DNA of 64,000 bases from Aristolochia californica (lineage: Eukaryota > Streptophyta > Magnoliopsida > Piperales > Aristolochiaceae): assembly GCA_029961685.1 (NCBI GenBank), contig JARWKL010000012.1, positions 22,863,227-22,927,226 of the forward strand, written 5' to 3'. Under the pieces are notes generated by a model. It saw only the letters and a program-made list of their open reading frames with translations. It made no database searches and had not been told where the DNA came from. This document shows positions 19,465 through 32,100 of the stretch, piece by piece (the stretch's first letter is position 1; each line of letters opens with the position of its first letter). Both the position numbers and the translations under genes were made by a program.

Positions 19465-20697
19465 ATGGCCAGTTTTGTGGGTCGCCACAGTCTTCACAAA
19501 CTCCGGACTATCCACTTTGTTATCTCCCGTAGCAAAGCCACTTCTGCGCAGTATGTTGCTTCTCGAGCACGGGACCCTACCTTTGAGAAACTCATGGGTC
19601 AATACAAGAATCTCATCAAATTTTTCTCCATACAGGACCTAATCCTTGCATCTCCAAATCTTTCTGTGCCACTCCCATACCTCTCCCGCCTTTCCCAGAC
19701 TCTCCATCTCAACCGTGGGGCTGCATCTTTCATCCAAAAATACCCTCATATTTTTGAGATTTCGTGTGACCAAGTGAGCTTCAAGCCCATTGTCAAACTC
19801 ACCCAAAGCGCCTTTCAAATTTCACATGAAGAATCATTGGCTGCTGCTGCGATGATCCCAGAAACTGTCAGCCGACTCATCTGCCTCTTATCAATGTCAT
19901 CATCCAAATGCTTGCCTCTTCGCACTATCTTCAGAATATGGAGAGAGTTAGGCCTGCCTGATGACTTTGAAGATTCGGTGATTTTGCAAAATAAGGAGAT
20001 TTTCACTCTTTGTGATAACCCCCACGTGCGCAACACTCACATTTTAAAGTTGGTTCCACAAAGCTCAGTTTTTAAGCCTGTTGTAGAGAACTGGAGGCAG
20101 AAGGAGATTAGCAAGGAGAATGTGAACGTTGAGGCATCAGAAATTCAATTTGGATTCAAGCATAACCACCCTCCAGGGATGAAACTGAGTAAGGATTATA
20201 GGGCTTGGCTCAGAAAATGGCAGAAATTGCCATATGTAGGGCCTTATGAATCCAATGGGAGAGTGAAGAAGACAAAGAATGGGATGAAAAGACTGGAGAA
20301 GCGAGCAGTGGGAATTGTTCATGAGTTTCTGAGTTTAATGGTGGAGAAGATGGTGGAGGTAGAGAAGATAAGCCATTTCAAGAAGTGGTTTGAGATTGAT
20401 GTGAACATCAGGGATCTTTTCTTGGATCATCCTGGCATCTTTTACCTATCTACGAAGGGGAAGAGGCACACTGTTTTTCTGAGGGAAGCATATGATAGAG
20501 GATGTTTGATCGAACCAAATTCAATATATGATGCAAGAAGGAAGCTTCTGCACCTAATTTCTTTGGGACGAAGAGGTCTTTCAATGAATAATATGGAGTT
20601 GGGAAGTGCAAGAAAAACAGAGGATGAGGATGATGAAGAGGAAGAATCACAGGAAGATGATGAAGATCAGGAATCACATGTAGAGGACAATCTTTGA
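19465..20697 (+). CDS. PORR-domain (plant organelle RNA recognition) protein
   Basis: Intronless 410-aa frame. A basic, Arg/Ser-rich N-terminus (MASFVGRHSLHKLRTIHFV) looks like an organelle-targeting presequence, more mitochondrial than plastid. Residues about 35-370 match the PORR domain: DPTFEKLMGQYKNLIKFF, a QKYPHIFEI segment and near the end FLDHPGIFYLSTKGKRHTVF, which are landmarks of the WTF1/RPD1/WTF9 family. Members bind group II intron RNA and promote its splicing in plastids or mitochondria. The C-terminal 30 residues are almost entirely Asp/Glu/Ser/Gln, an acidic tail. The exact paralogue and target intron cannot be told from sequence. Confidence 0.9.
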   Translation: MASFVGRHSLHKLRTIHFVISRSKATSAQYVASRARDPTFEKLMGQYKNLIKFFSIQDLILASPNLSVPLPYLSRLSQTLHLNRGAASFIQKYPHIFEISCDQVSFKPIVKLTQSAFQISHEESLAAAAMIPETVSRLICLLSMSSSKCLPLRTIFRIWRELGLPDDFEDSVILQNKEIFTLCDNPHVRNTHILKLVPQSSVFKPVVENWRQKEISKENVNVEASEIQFGFKHNHPPGMKLSKDYRAWLRKWQKLPYVGPYESNGRVKKTKNGMKRLEKRAVGIVHEFLSLMVEKMVEVEKISHFKKWFEIDVNIRDLFLDHPGIFYLSTKGKRHTVFLREAYDRGCLIEPNSIYDARRKLLHLISLGRRGLSMNNMELGSARKTEDEDDEEEESQEDDEDQESHVEDNL

Positions 20698-22913
20698 TGT
20701 TTGAATAATGATTGAATGAAGATTGCTGATAAAGCTTACTTTTATCTGCTTTTTGTTCCTCAAACAACTGTCTATTGCAAAATTTCTCCCATTTTCATCT
20801 CATAGTTGGTTTTCTAATGAGGTATGTTCTCCTTTATCACTTCTATGGGGAAAAACCAAGAGATCTATCTGTTTCATCATTCAGTCGGCTAGTCTAATTC
20901 AGTGTTAATGCAGGATTTTATCATTTAGACTTGCTTGTGACTTCAATGTGGAGGAGACTACTTTTCGGCAGCTTTTGGATTCAATTGTGGTAAATGCTGG
21001 TGCAATACCAATTTATGGTTATGAAGTATTCTTTTACTTGGGTGATCAAGATGCTAGGACCAAAAAGGTGTCACAAGGTTGTGATGGTGGTGATGATGAT
21101 GACTTTTGGATGTTTTGATGAACGGTTTTGTATAATCTGGTTAGTGCAGGGGGGAATAGCAGTGGAGGAAATTGGAATTTGATATATTTATACGACTGCA
21201 GACGGTGAAGAATGAAGTTGGCTGGTGAATTTCATCCGGAAATGCAAAATGTGTACATTTTCCTAACGCTTAAACCTTATTTCCAGTTCGTGGCTATGCC
21301 GATTTCATTACAGAATGTTCAGGATGGATTGTGGAAGAAATATCAGAGAGAAGATTGTCATCCATTTGATTACTATGGGCAGAAATTATATCTTAGATCA
21401 TGAAAGCCTCGATGATGGTAGTTAGTTTGCATTTGTTTTTTTTTAATTTGCTAAGTTAATACTAACACATCTGATTCGATTCCAACAAAAATGGCATTGA
21501 GACACTTTTTATTTCCTGACAAAGTGAATCCATGGAAAAGCTCCAGAATAAACTGATCCTTGATTACTCGTTTTTTCTGTTCAAAACTTTTTTTCCAATT
21601 GCATTCTTTATTTATTTTGGAAAGAAAAGGCAGCCTTTGTATTCAAAAATGTGCCCACAAACACGGCAATGCTAAAGCAGGTGTAGACCATTAAAGGATT
21701 TGTTTTCCTCTTTCCACTTGCCTTTGTATGATGCTATATGCCTTATCCCACTCGATTTGTTGCTTCTGGGCATCCCGTCCGAATCAGTAAAAGGCATTTC
21801 TTTGTTTGTGAACTGCTGATTCAATGCATGGAACCCCTTCATAGAGCTGAGAGTTTTTGGTCCAAATGCCTAAATGGGTATCTGTCCGCCTAGCTTATTT
21901 GTTAGCTTATATTTCATAGAAAAGCATTTTTACTGCAAAATTAGGGGAAATATGGAACAAAATCTTTACACATTACCCATTTATCTGAAAAAAGATAGTA
22001 AAGTATACTTGCTATAAGCTTTAAATCACTTGTTTCCTAGCTGAGGAAATAGGCATTTCTGTATGTTCTCTTTGCTTTTGTCTACTCAAGGAAATCAATC
22101 TAAAAAGAAAGACTAGTTTACTCAACCTTGAGTTGTGGTTCATCTTCCGTCAAACCTGATTTTTTGGCTTTGACACTTTGGCATCTGCTTTAACAAAGAA
22201 AAAATGGAATTGGTAACCATTTCATTTTGAAGCGGAGTGCATAGAATCGGAGTCTTCATTGGAAGCTGCTTTGGATGATTCTTCCGTTCTCTCTGTCTGG
22301 TTCAAACTGTCCATTAACAGGACAATAAATCTGTCTTCACCAGACCCGAACTCCATGGGAGAACCATGGGAGAACTGGGTGCTTGCTTTCTGAAGTTGCG
22401 TTTAAATTGCTGAACAGCCTTAAACGAAGTTATCAGCTTTTTGTGGGTTCAAATGAGCAAGGAAACTGGAAGACATCAAAGCCTGTTGCAGCAAAGAGCT
22501 GTGTTTCTCGTTCAATCGTTTTAACATGGCGGTGAATAAAGTGGTTCTCCTGATCTTTATCCACCCAGAAAAACAAAAGAAGCGCTTTTAGCTAAATTTG
22601 ATTTGGATTAATGTAAGCAGCCTCTCACTTTTTTTTTCCTTGGAACCCCAAAAAGGAGAAAGAAAAAAAAATGGCTCTCTTTTTTCTTTTCTCTGTCCGC
22701 CTGCGTCGAATGAGCGAGAGAAAGCATGTTAAGTTCAGGAGCACAGTGGTACTTCCCACTCCCCATCTCAATTTCTGCGCTCCTCTGACATCCGAATCGT
22801 CTCCCTGATCTCTCTTTGGCTAGCTACTTGTCCATGAGTGTCTGCATTTGACCGGTTCGATATTTATCGGATGTCTGTCGGGAGCTCTCTTGTGCCTCCC
22901 CTTTGTAGCTCTA
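20698..22913 (+). other. PORR 3' flank and NIK-gene upstream region
   Basis: Small open frames (for example 20994-21182 and 21212-21403) show no recognisable domain and probably lie in the PORR 3' UTR or flank. The last 300 bp before 22914 look like the leader of the receptor kinase and contain two upstream ORFs. Confidence 0.45.
22834..22851 (+). promoter_or_regulatory. Short upstream ORF (5 codons) in NIK leader
   Basis: ATG AGT GTC TGC ATT TGA, 63 bp upstream of the main ATG. Its relevance depends on the true transcript start, which is not known. Confidence 0.4.
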
Positions 22914-22987
22914 ATGGCGTTGAAGCTCATCTACCTCGTCTTCGTTCTGTACTCTGCTACTGCCGCCTTCTCCTTGGAACAGCTTAA
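22871..22987 (+). promoter_or_regulatory. Upstream ORF overlapping the NIK start codon
   Basis: A 38-codon frame begins 43 bp upstream of the main ATG (22914) in another frame and ends inside exon 1. Ribosomes using it could not simply reinitiate at the main start, so it could depress translation. Its coding significance as a peptide is doubtful. Confidence 0.4.
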
Positions 22988-25755
22988 CCCGGAAGGTATG
23001 TGGATTCTATACCTTCGCTTTGTGTGTTTGCTTGGTTGGTTCTGCCATTTTGATTGCTGATGCTTGTCTTGGTTTCCATTCTTTTATTTCTTTTGCATTA
23101 GTGGAGGCTTTGATCAGTATCAGAGACGCCTTAAAGGATCCTCACGGGGCTTTGAACAACTGGGACGAAGACTCAGTCGACCCATGTAGTTGGGCTATGA
23201 TCACTTGCTCCCCTGAAAATTTTGTCATTGGCCTGTGGGTCTTTCATCTTCGTTTTTATTCAGTCTTTAGCATTTTGATACAAAGAAACAGGAGAGAATG
23301 CCTGTGACTGTCCTGTAACTGAATAGCTTCTGTCTTTTGCAGAGGCGCTCCTAGTCAAAATCTCTCTGGAACGCTCTCTCCGACGATCGCCAACCTGACC
23401 AATCTCCAGCAAATGTAAGACACTCAGATTACCATTTCAGTTTGCTGTTTTTTTTTTCCCGAATTTTTCGTCATGAATTTTCAAATAAATTCTCTTCGTT
23501 TCCACTTTCCTTTGTAAAACTCATGCATTTATTTGATTTTACAGATTACTGCAGAACAATAACATATCTGGAGAAATCCCAGCTGAGCTCGGGAGGCTTC
23601 CCAAGTTGCAGACACTGGATCTCTCGAACAATCGATTCTCAGGAGGCGTTCCCGACTCTCTCAGTCAACTTGCCAGCCTTCAGTACCTGTACGTTCTCTC
23701 TCTGAAAAGGAAACTACTGTTCTTTTATACAACTCTAATCCTTCTCTCTTTCTTATATATGGGCGTTCTTGATCAATCCTGCAGACGACTGAACAATAAC
23801 AGCTTGTTTGGAGCTTTTCCCGTGTCTCTATCCAGACTCCCCAAATTAGCTTTCCTGTGAGTGTTCATTTCTCATAATCCATCACTCTTTTGTGTTTACA
23901 GGTATTTATAGCATCTTAGTATTTAGAAAAAGAAACACATTCAACTAATTGGTTTTTCCATTCTTCCATTTTCCCAGTGATCTTTCCTTTAATAATCTCA
24001 GCGGACCCGTGCCAAAATTTTCAACCAGAACATTCAAGTGAGAAACTGATTCTCTGTTCTCTTCAATTTGATAATTCTTGATCGACTTCTCATTCATGTT
24101 TATTTTCCACCAGCATTGTGGGAAACCCTATGATATGCAGTAGTCATTCCAGTGCAGAATGTTCTGGGACAGCCTCTGCAGTAGCAACTCTCTCCTTCTC
24201 CTTGGATTCTTATCAAAGTAATGCCATTTTCATTACTTTTTTTTTTTTTTTGTTTCTCTTTTGCCCCTGTAAGAAAATAAAGTTTGATTCCAACTTTTAC
24301 AGGAAAATCAAAGGCAATGAAGATAGCCGTTGCTATCGGAGCTAGTCTGGGCTCTCTCTCTCTGCTCTTACTCTTACTGGGAATCCTCATTTGGTGGAGA
24401 AAGAAGCGGAAGCGCCAGATGATCGCAGACCTTAATGGTCAGTATTTAATCCATCCTTGTAATTTCTTTCAAATATCAGTTGCCTTTTGTATATTATTCC
24501 TCCATTTGTATACAAAGAACGATTGCAACATTATGCAACTCTAAATGAATTCCCCAGATAAGCAAGAGGAAGGGATGACAATGGTGAAGCTAGGGAACCT
24601 CCGGCGGTTCATCCTGAAAGAGCTCCAAGCAGCGACTGATAACTTCAGCAGCAAGAATATTTTGGGTAAAGGAGGATTCGGGAACGTTTACAGGGGGAGG
24701 TTGGCTGATGGCACAGTGGTGGCTGTGAAAAGGCTAAACGAAACGACGGGTAGCGGAGAGTTACAGTTCAGAACAGAGGTGGAGATGATCAGCCTGGCCG
24801 TCCACCGTAACCTCCTCCGTCTGCTTGGTTACTGCGCCACCTCCAAGGAGAGGTTGCTTGTCTATCCTTACATGGCCAATGGCAGCGTCGCTTCCCGGCT
24901 CAAAGCAAAACCTTCTCTCGACTGGAATACGCGGAAGAGAATCGCGCTGGGAGCGGCACGCGGTCTCCTCTACCTTCACGAGCAATGCGACCCGAAGATC
25001 ATCCACCGCGACGTGAAGGCGGCGAACATTCTCCTCGACGACTTCTGCGAGGCAGTGGTGGGGGACTTCGGGCTGGCCAAGCTGCTCGACCACAGTGACT
25101 CTCATGTCACGACCGCTGTTCGCGGCACCGTCGGCCACATTGCCCCGGAATACCTTTCCACTGGGCAGTCCTCGGAGAAGACCGACGTCTTCGGCTTTGG
25201 AATTCTACTCCTAGAGCTCATTAGCGGGCAAAGGGCTCTTGATTTCGGAAAGTCTGCTACCCAGAAGGGCGCAGGCGCCGTGCTCGATTGGGTAAACCTC
25301 ACAAATTTCGTTTGCGTGATAACTGTTGATCTTAGCATATTGTGTACAGAGAAGAAATACTAATCTGGTGTTTCTTTATTTCCGTGCATTTGGGGGGACC
25401 GCAGGTGAAGAAAGTACACCAGGAGAAGAAGCTGGACCTGCTAGTGGACAAGGAGTCGAGGGTGCAGTACGACAAAATAGAAGTGGGAGAGATGGTTCAG
25501 GTAGCACTCCTGTGCACTCAATACCTGCCAGCGCACAGGCCCAAGATGTCTGAAGTGGTGAGAATGTTGGAAGGAGACGGGCTGGCCGAGAGATGGGAAG
25601 CTTCACAGAAGAATGCCCATAAACAGCAGTCCCAGCAGAAGCAGGCCGCCGACGAGGAGCACATGGACGATGACCATTCCATCATGTTAGGAACCATCCA
25701 TGCCGATGATGATGAACAGCAGCTCGACGAGATGGAGCTCTCTGGACCCAGATGA
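22914..25755 (+). CDS. NIK: LRR receptor-like kinase, NSP-interacting kinase (NIK) group
   Basis: Ten exons (22914-22995, 23102-23234, 23343-23414, 23545-23688, 23785-23856, 23978-24037, 24114-24217, 24303-24437, 24558-25291, 25405-25755) join in frame to 628 aa. The order is signal peptide (1-19), LRR N-terminal cap with [11 protein letters not shown], about five LRRs, a transmembrane helix at about 229-253, a basic RKKRKR stop-transfer, then a kinase. Kinase landmarks are GKGGFG (304-309), Lys325, HRD with Asp419 and DFG (437-439). The activation loop has Thr452, Thr453 and Thr458, matching Arabidopsis NIK1 Thr468/469/474. The exon pattern with one LRR per small exon and the C-terminal ELSGPR are typical of LRR-II NIK proteins. 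NIK1 restrains translation through RPL10 and LIMYB in antiviral immunity. All key residues are present, so an active kinase is expected. Confidence 0.95.
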
Positions 25756-27213
25756 CGATTACTCTCCTTCCCTCCTCTCTCTCGGAGAATATTTGGATGT
25801 TTGTACGATAAACTAACAATAGTAGTAATACAAAAATGCAGATCAGCTGTTTGTGGAATTATCGTCTAGTGTTTTTCTTTTATCATTTTAGACGAAGAAC
25901 GAAGAAGAAAAGAAATATTGGCAATGGTGAAATGCAAAAATGTGAAATGAGAATGGAAAAGGATGTATACCACAGAAGCTGAAAAAAGGTTTGAGTGATG
26001 TGCTTGTAGCCGCTAGAGGACCCCTTTCATCATTGCAAGTTCATCACGCGTGCATATACTGTTCCTTGACCAAACATATCTGTCAGCACTCTACAGTGTT
26101 TGCGTTTGTACAAGAGCCAGTTCTGCGAGCAAAACCAGCGAGGGATGCTTGGCTTGCTTGATTAGAAATGGCGTCAGAGTACCCATCTACGTTTTACTCC
26201 CGTGTCGTGAAAGAAGAACACCGCCGGCCCTGTAAGACTTTAATTAAACATTGAATCAGGGAAGCTTCCTGAGGTTGTCTTCCCTCTGAGCACTCTATGG
26301 ATTCCGTAGCTCTGTTTCCTGGAATTCAACACAGAATTTACAGCCCAACTAAAGTTTGTGAAGCATGATAGAAATTTTCTAAAACATCTTAATTTTCAGG
26401 AAAAACGTTTCCTTCTCGTGCCAAAATCATGAAACAAACAAGAAGGAGATTCTGTTTCATTTTAAAAATCCCGTAGGGAATCAAATGCAAGCTCAGCTCC
26501 ACATCTAGCTTTTGACAAAAAAAATCTTATGCACCATTCGTTATTTCTAGCTTTTGCATCTTGTAAAGAATGTCCTACCCATCACATAAGTATGAAAAAA
26601 TCATAGATCACCAGTGGATTCAGAACAAAACTCAACCTAGTGTTCGTTTTTATAACAATTCTTTAGATAAGTCAATGATCCTTTAGATACTAATTGAACG
26701 GGGTGCACCAGAATAGAACCAGAACCAGCCCCTTCTCAATCTGGTAAACCAAAAACCAAATAAACCTAATGGGGCAAAAACTTTAGCAGTTTCTACTTTC
26801 TACCAAGTCCCCACAATAGTTCCTCATCAGTGGATAATTAAAGTTTCCACAACATACAACCATAAGTTGTTCAGAACTTCTTGCCGCCAGTGGAGACCTG
26901 TTCACAACAGAAGCAGAATTCCAGCCATAGGCATCATAATCTAGTATATGTTACAAAAGGGCTCTAACCTTGACCATCTTCTCCATTGTTCTAACTTGAC
27001 TAAACTGAAGTGGCCGGTCAGCAAAAAAATTGAGTCAAATGGCAAATATCTCATCAGCTGCATTTTGCAAGAAGCAAACATATCAGCACGGAGTCTTTGT
27101 AATTGAGGTTATTTCTTTCTCAGCTGCATGAACAGATGGAACTTTGGTGATCCTCCACAAACTCCAACAGCCAAGAGAGATTTCCTAGTATCTGAGTTTT
27201 GATGACTTCAGTA
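25756..27213. other. Convergent intergenic region (NIK and TMEM208 3' ends)
   Basis: 3' UTR-like DNA from both sides. No coding region, RNA gene or repeat recognised. Confidence 0.5.
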
Positions 27214-29163
27214 TCATTTGTTTCTTGTCTTCGCAAATTTTGGTCTGGAAGCTTTCTTCTCCATCTTTTCCCTTTTCTTACGGGTCCTCTCGTCCTCAAC
27301 TTGTCCCTGGAAGCAGAAAAATCACGAATTATCAGAAAAATTTACACAGGATCCATGCTTCAAACACTTGATTATGGTGAACAAAACTAGTGTGTACCTC
27401 TGAACCCTGTGAAAAAAATGCTTTTATAAGACCAGAAAGCTGGTAAACAGCATATGCTGGTATCTGGCACAGAGAAAAGTTGAATTAAGAAAACGTCAAT
27501 GACAAACAACAGTTTTTTTCATTTTCAGAATATCCACATCCACGTCTAATATATTATGCAAGGTCTCACTTTTTTACAATTATGGAAAGTGACAACAAGG
27601 TAAACCAACTTATGGAATGTAGTACCATAGGTTGGGTGAACACAACTGAAGGCAGCGGCATTAGGCCACTTGTACTAATAAGGCTCAAAGAACATTATTA
27701 GCAGGCAGCTCATTGACAAATGAGAACAGAGGCACTTAGGGTCATTCACAATAATATAATGTGAGTCTCCCATTCGGGGTTGTCCATATTTACAGACTTG
27801 TCATTTTGCAGTTCCTTACATCACAATACAAAGGTCCAGGGGGGGCTCGTTGTTCAGTCAGGTCAATTTCTCATGAGAATAGCTTTGAATTAAGTTAGCC
27901 ACCAAAGTAAAACCATTTGATTAATGAGAATACTTCTATTCCAGTATAATTTGATTTGCATGTTGTAGAATGTGGCAATATGATGTGCAGCCATGAAGCT
28001 GGCCCCATGTTTTCATGCAAATGACCTGAGAGGAGAAGCAATCAATCCTCGGTGTATGGGGAGGGAAATGTCTATGAAATGAAAACGAAGGATGTTACTA
28101 AAGTGCACTAAAAATATATTGGGAATACAGAGAAACATTTAGAAAATGCATCAAATTTGTTTCCAGAAATGTTCTGAAAACATGTAAAAAGATATTTACA
28201 AAAAACTTGTGCAAAACTCCAACAGAAATTGATGGAAAACACAACCAAATTTCATTCTGCCTCAGCAGCTTTCACCCCCATAAAAAAAAGAAAAGTAAAG
28301 AAAAAAGGTAAACATCTAAGCTGATAAAATGACTTCTCAGTGTCTGGTAAATATTAGTTCGGCTTTTTTTTTTTTTTGTGTGTAAAAGCAAGAAATGAGA
28401 TATTATTAAGCTAAAAAAAGAGAGAAACAAGGGGTTGTACAGCCAAAGAAAAAAATAAAATACTAAAGCATTAAGAAAAAAGGTAAATAGAATGAAATGA
28501 AATAAGAAAAAAGCTAGCAAGCCCATCAGCCAAGGATTGGCCCTAATGAGGCATATGAGTCCAAGTGGTGTCACGTGTGTCCACCAAGTGGTTGGCCTTA
28601 TGGGGCATGTGAGTTTGCCAAGTGCATTTTTTTTATTTTGTTTTAGTAAGCAAACTATATCTACAAGGAAAAGTACCTCAAGATACTACTCATATTATTT
28701 TTCAAAATAGCTACTCATGTTACGAGACATTAAATTGAAATCCTTCCTCCTTTTAGAGTGATTATCTCTACAGGAGTAAGTCTTATTTTTACTAAGCATT
28801 TCTTAGCCACACCGTCAACAACAACACACTTGTCCCAACTGTGAAAGCTTCACCTAGAACCTGTTAATCTAGATAAAAAGGCCTAGCTAGATTTAGAATC
28901 TAGTAACAATCTCTTGGGGAGATTCGATTTGTATAACCAAAGAGAGTCGGAATCTCTTTTGTATTTTTCTAGCTATTAAAGCAAATAATGAAATTTTCCA
29001 AAGCAAAGGTTCTAGGGCGATGACTACCACTAGGGAAACATTGATAACAAAAATCTATTTGTCCTTGTGGTATGTGCATGTTATACTTTAATTTGAGTTG
29101 CTCTTATACATGAACTTTTAACCACACACACAACTCGATTTTAATTTGAATATCTCAATTCAC

Positions 29164-29196
<33 letters not shown>

Positions 29197-32100
29197 TTAA
29201 GAGGCCACCCGGGCCAACAATGACACCAATTTAGGGAGCAAAAAGGTCAAACCTTAGTAGAGGAATCTAAGTTTGATTTCGAGTCAAGTCTTCCAAGATA
29301 GAGTTTGTGCTCATAGTTGGTTCCTGATTTTTTTTTAATAGCAAAATAGAGGAACACTCAAAAATAAAATAATAAGGAGATGCCACTTACTAATGAGGAT
29401 GACCAAGACTCGTTCAAAAAAAATAAAATACCAATTATGTCAAAAGAACCTTTTCTGTAGATAAATATAGCTACTAATATACCAGATGCTCTAGCTTGGT
29501 CCACATGCTTTTGGATTAGATACGCTTGGAAGTACCTCCGAAGCTACTTTGATGACATGAAGTCAGTCACGCTCGAGAATCATGTATGTGTTTCTCTACC
29601 GCAACAAAAATGCCACCTAGCGACTCAAGCAGTGTCCCACTGATGAAGAGACTCAACAAAGAAGGTGGGTCCTGGTCAGATGGAACTTCGGCCTTGGTGG
29701 TCTAGCGTAGGGCGGCTACGAGGCCGGAATTGGAGATGGGGATCACAACGTCACACTTGACAGTGGTCCACTGTGACGAGAGGCAATCACATCATCACAA
29801 GAAATCTACTTGCTCTGATCTACAAGAACCGTTCACTTTACAAGGAGGACGGTAGTTCCTTAGGGGAAGTTTTACAGGAGCAACCTTCCGAGTTGGCTTC
29901 ATCGTTGCCGGTCATACAGCCGTTTCTTTCATGGGCAAGGGAGGCTCAATGGTCTGTGGATGATCTTAGCTTTGAGCGCTACCACCTCTAGGGTAAGATA
30001 GAAGGCAACGTCACCAAGCTCAAAAAACTACAAGAGTAACATCTTCAAGAGGCCCTTCGTCATGCTCATCACGCATTGAATCTAGGCGTAAGACGATGTT
30101 GCTTTCGTGGCAAGAGGGGCCGAAACCGCTTCTTTGCAAACTGCCGAAGATGGAGTCTTTTATTCCTTTGCTTGAAACAATAGTGTCTCTGTCGAAAAAC
30201 AAAGACCTTTTGTGAAGATCTAACAAAGCCATGTACGGGACAAACATGTCCTCAAATCCTTCTATTTCTATTTTATAAAATTCCATATCCACCTTGGTTC
30301 AGACATGCTTTTCGAAGTAAAGTGTTGGAAATACTTATTTCTTTGTTTTCGAGTTCGGAAATGCTATTGCCAATTTGACATTTCCTTGCACACATAAGCC
30401 TCCTTGGTGGGAGACTTCTTCTTTGCCATCACTTTTGTGAACCATCTTTGGAATTTCGGTTTTGGTGGAAAAAGTGAAAAAAATGAGGGTTTTTACGTTG
30501 GATTTGGAGGTGGGAGCATAAAAAATAAAGAGGAATGGGGTGAAGGCTCTGGAACTCTGAGAATTGCTAGGGTTTGAGGTCTGGAATGATTTGGAATGAG
30601 AAAATAAACTGAAGATCCAATTAAAACTATTCAACATCTCGTTTGGCACCGTGAATGATCAATCGTTTTGTCTTGATTGACCGATCAATTGCTTAAGTTG
30701 ATTGATCAATGCCCTTTGCAGAGTAACTGAAATGTGATATTTTGATTTCCACTTTATGGAACTAATAGTATGGAATGTGTCTTTTAAGCTCATATTTATC
30801 AGCCTAATTGGATTAAGGTGGGTAGCTCATGCCAAGTTCTCCTTGAAGTTTTGAGAACCTATCAAACCCTAATCGCTTTGTGAAATGTCCGCTTCTTGAT
30901 TTTCAGTGGAAAAAAATTCAATTCTAATTACCTTGGTTCGATGAAGCGATGCCTTATTTCTAAGTGTTTTGATTGAGAGTGATGAATCGGGTTCATACTT
31001 AGACTTATGACACTCATATTATCACATTGGACTGAAATTACTCTTTGCTCTAAGCCATAATTGTCTAGTTGTTGCAGTTTGCTATTGAATTCCTTTTCCT
31101 CAAAATTTCACTTAGCAAATTTTTACAACTCTTTTTGTTTCTTATAATTTTTATCAAATATTTCCTCTTAGTTTCATCAACTGATTCCTGTTTCTATCCT
31201 TTTATAATTTTCAAAGCTTTCTGACTTTTTTTATAAGCATTATACATTTTCAAAGCCACCCATTTCTCTTAATATTCCATGCACAATTTATGCACCTTAA
31301 AAGGTTGCTTTCCAAAGATTCGAAAAAAAAAAAAAAAAAAAGAAGAAGAAAAAAGGCCTACTCTTGTACTTCTCACCAGGGTTCCCTAGCTCCTTCCCTA
31401 ATTCATGTCGGTTTTTCTTTTCTTGCAGTAGCCATCTCTATTTCCCATTTGGTATATGATTTCACATACCAAATATCATGCACTTTTCTTTTCCTTTATT
31501 TATTATTATTTTTTTTTTTATCATCAACCAAAAACCTGTTGTCAACAAAAATCTCTTAGCACTTTGCACATGGACATGAAACCTTCAACTCAAAATAGTT
31601 ATTTAACTACAGTTTGGTTCTAGCAATTACCATTTTTTTTTTTGTCTCTAGTAGGAACTAAATGAAGGTAAGAGAATCACAATGTCAAAAACCTGTATAA
31701 TAAGAGAACTAGAAACATAAAGCTTGCATGTCAAAATAGTTTAAAAACCAACTCCTGATACAGATGAGATTATTTTATCACATTAGGAAATTCTTCTACT
31801 GTTTGCACATAGAAAGTTTTAAACAAGTGTCTCAGCTTTGGAAGTGACTGTTAAAACTTTTAACTATTTAGCAGTAATCATAGAGGGATCTTACCACTAA
31901 ATATGTGTACCAAAATTTGCCAGAAATGATGGACATAAGCTGCACGAAGCTTGTTATGTAGATAATGTCATGCAGGTACCTGTGATATATCCTCTAGAAA
32001 AAGTTACACTAGATACAATACAATGAAGCCACAAATACAAGTCAAAAGTAAAATAAGACAGATAAGCTTAAACTAAAAACCAGGACAATGCGCACAACTG

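Noticed and set aside
21212..21403. 63-codon ORF downstream of the PORR gene
   Set aside because: No similarity seen, no splice partners, likely 3' UTR or flank.
24761..25606. Long minus-strand ORFs over the NIK kinase exons
   Set aside because: Antisense shadows of GC-rich kinase coding sequence.
28272..28574. 100-codon hydrophobic minus-strand ORF
   Set aside because: Phe/Leu-rich translation of A-rich low-complexity DNA in an intron.
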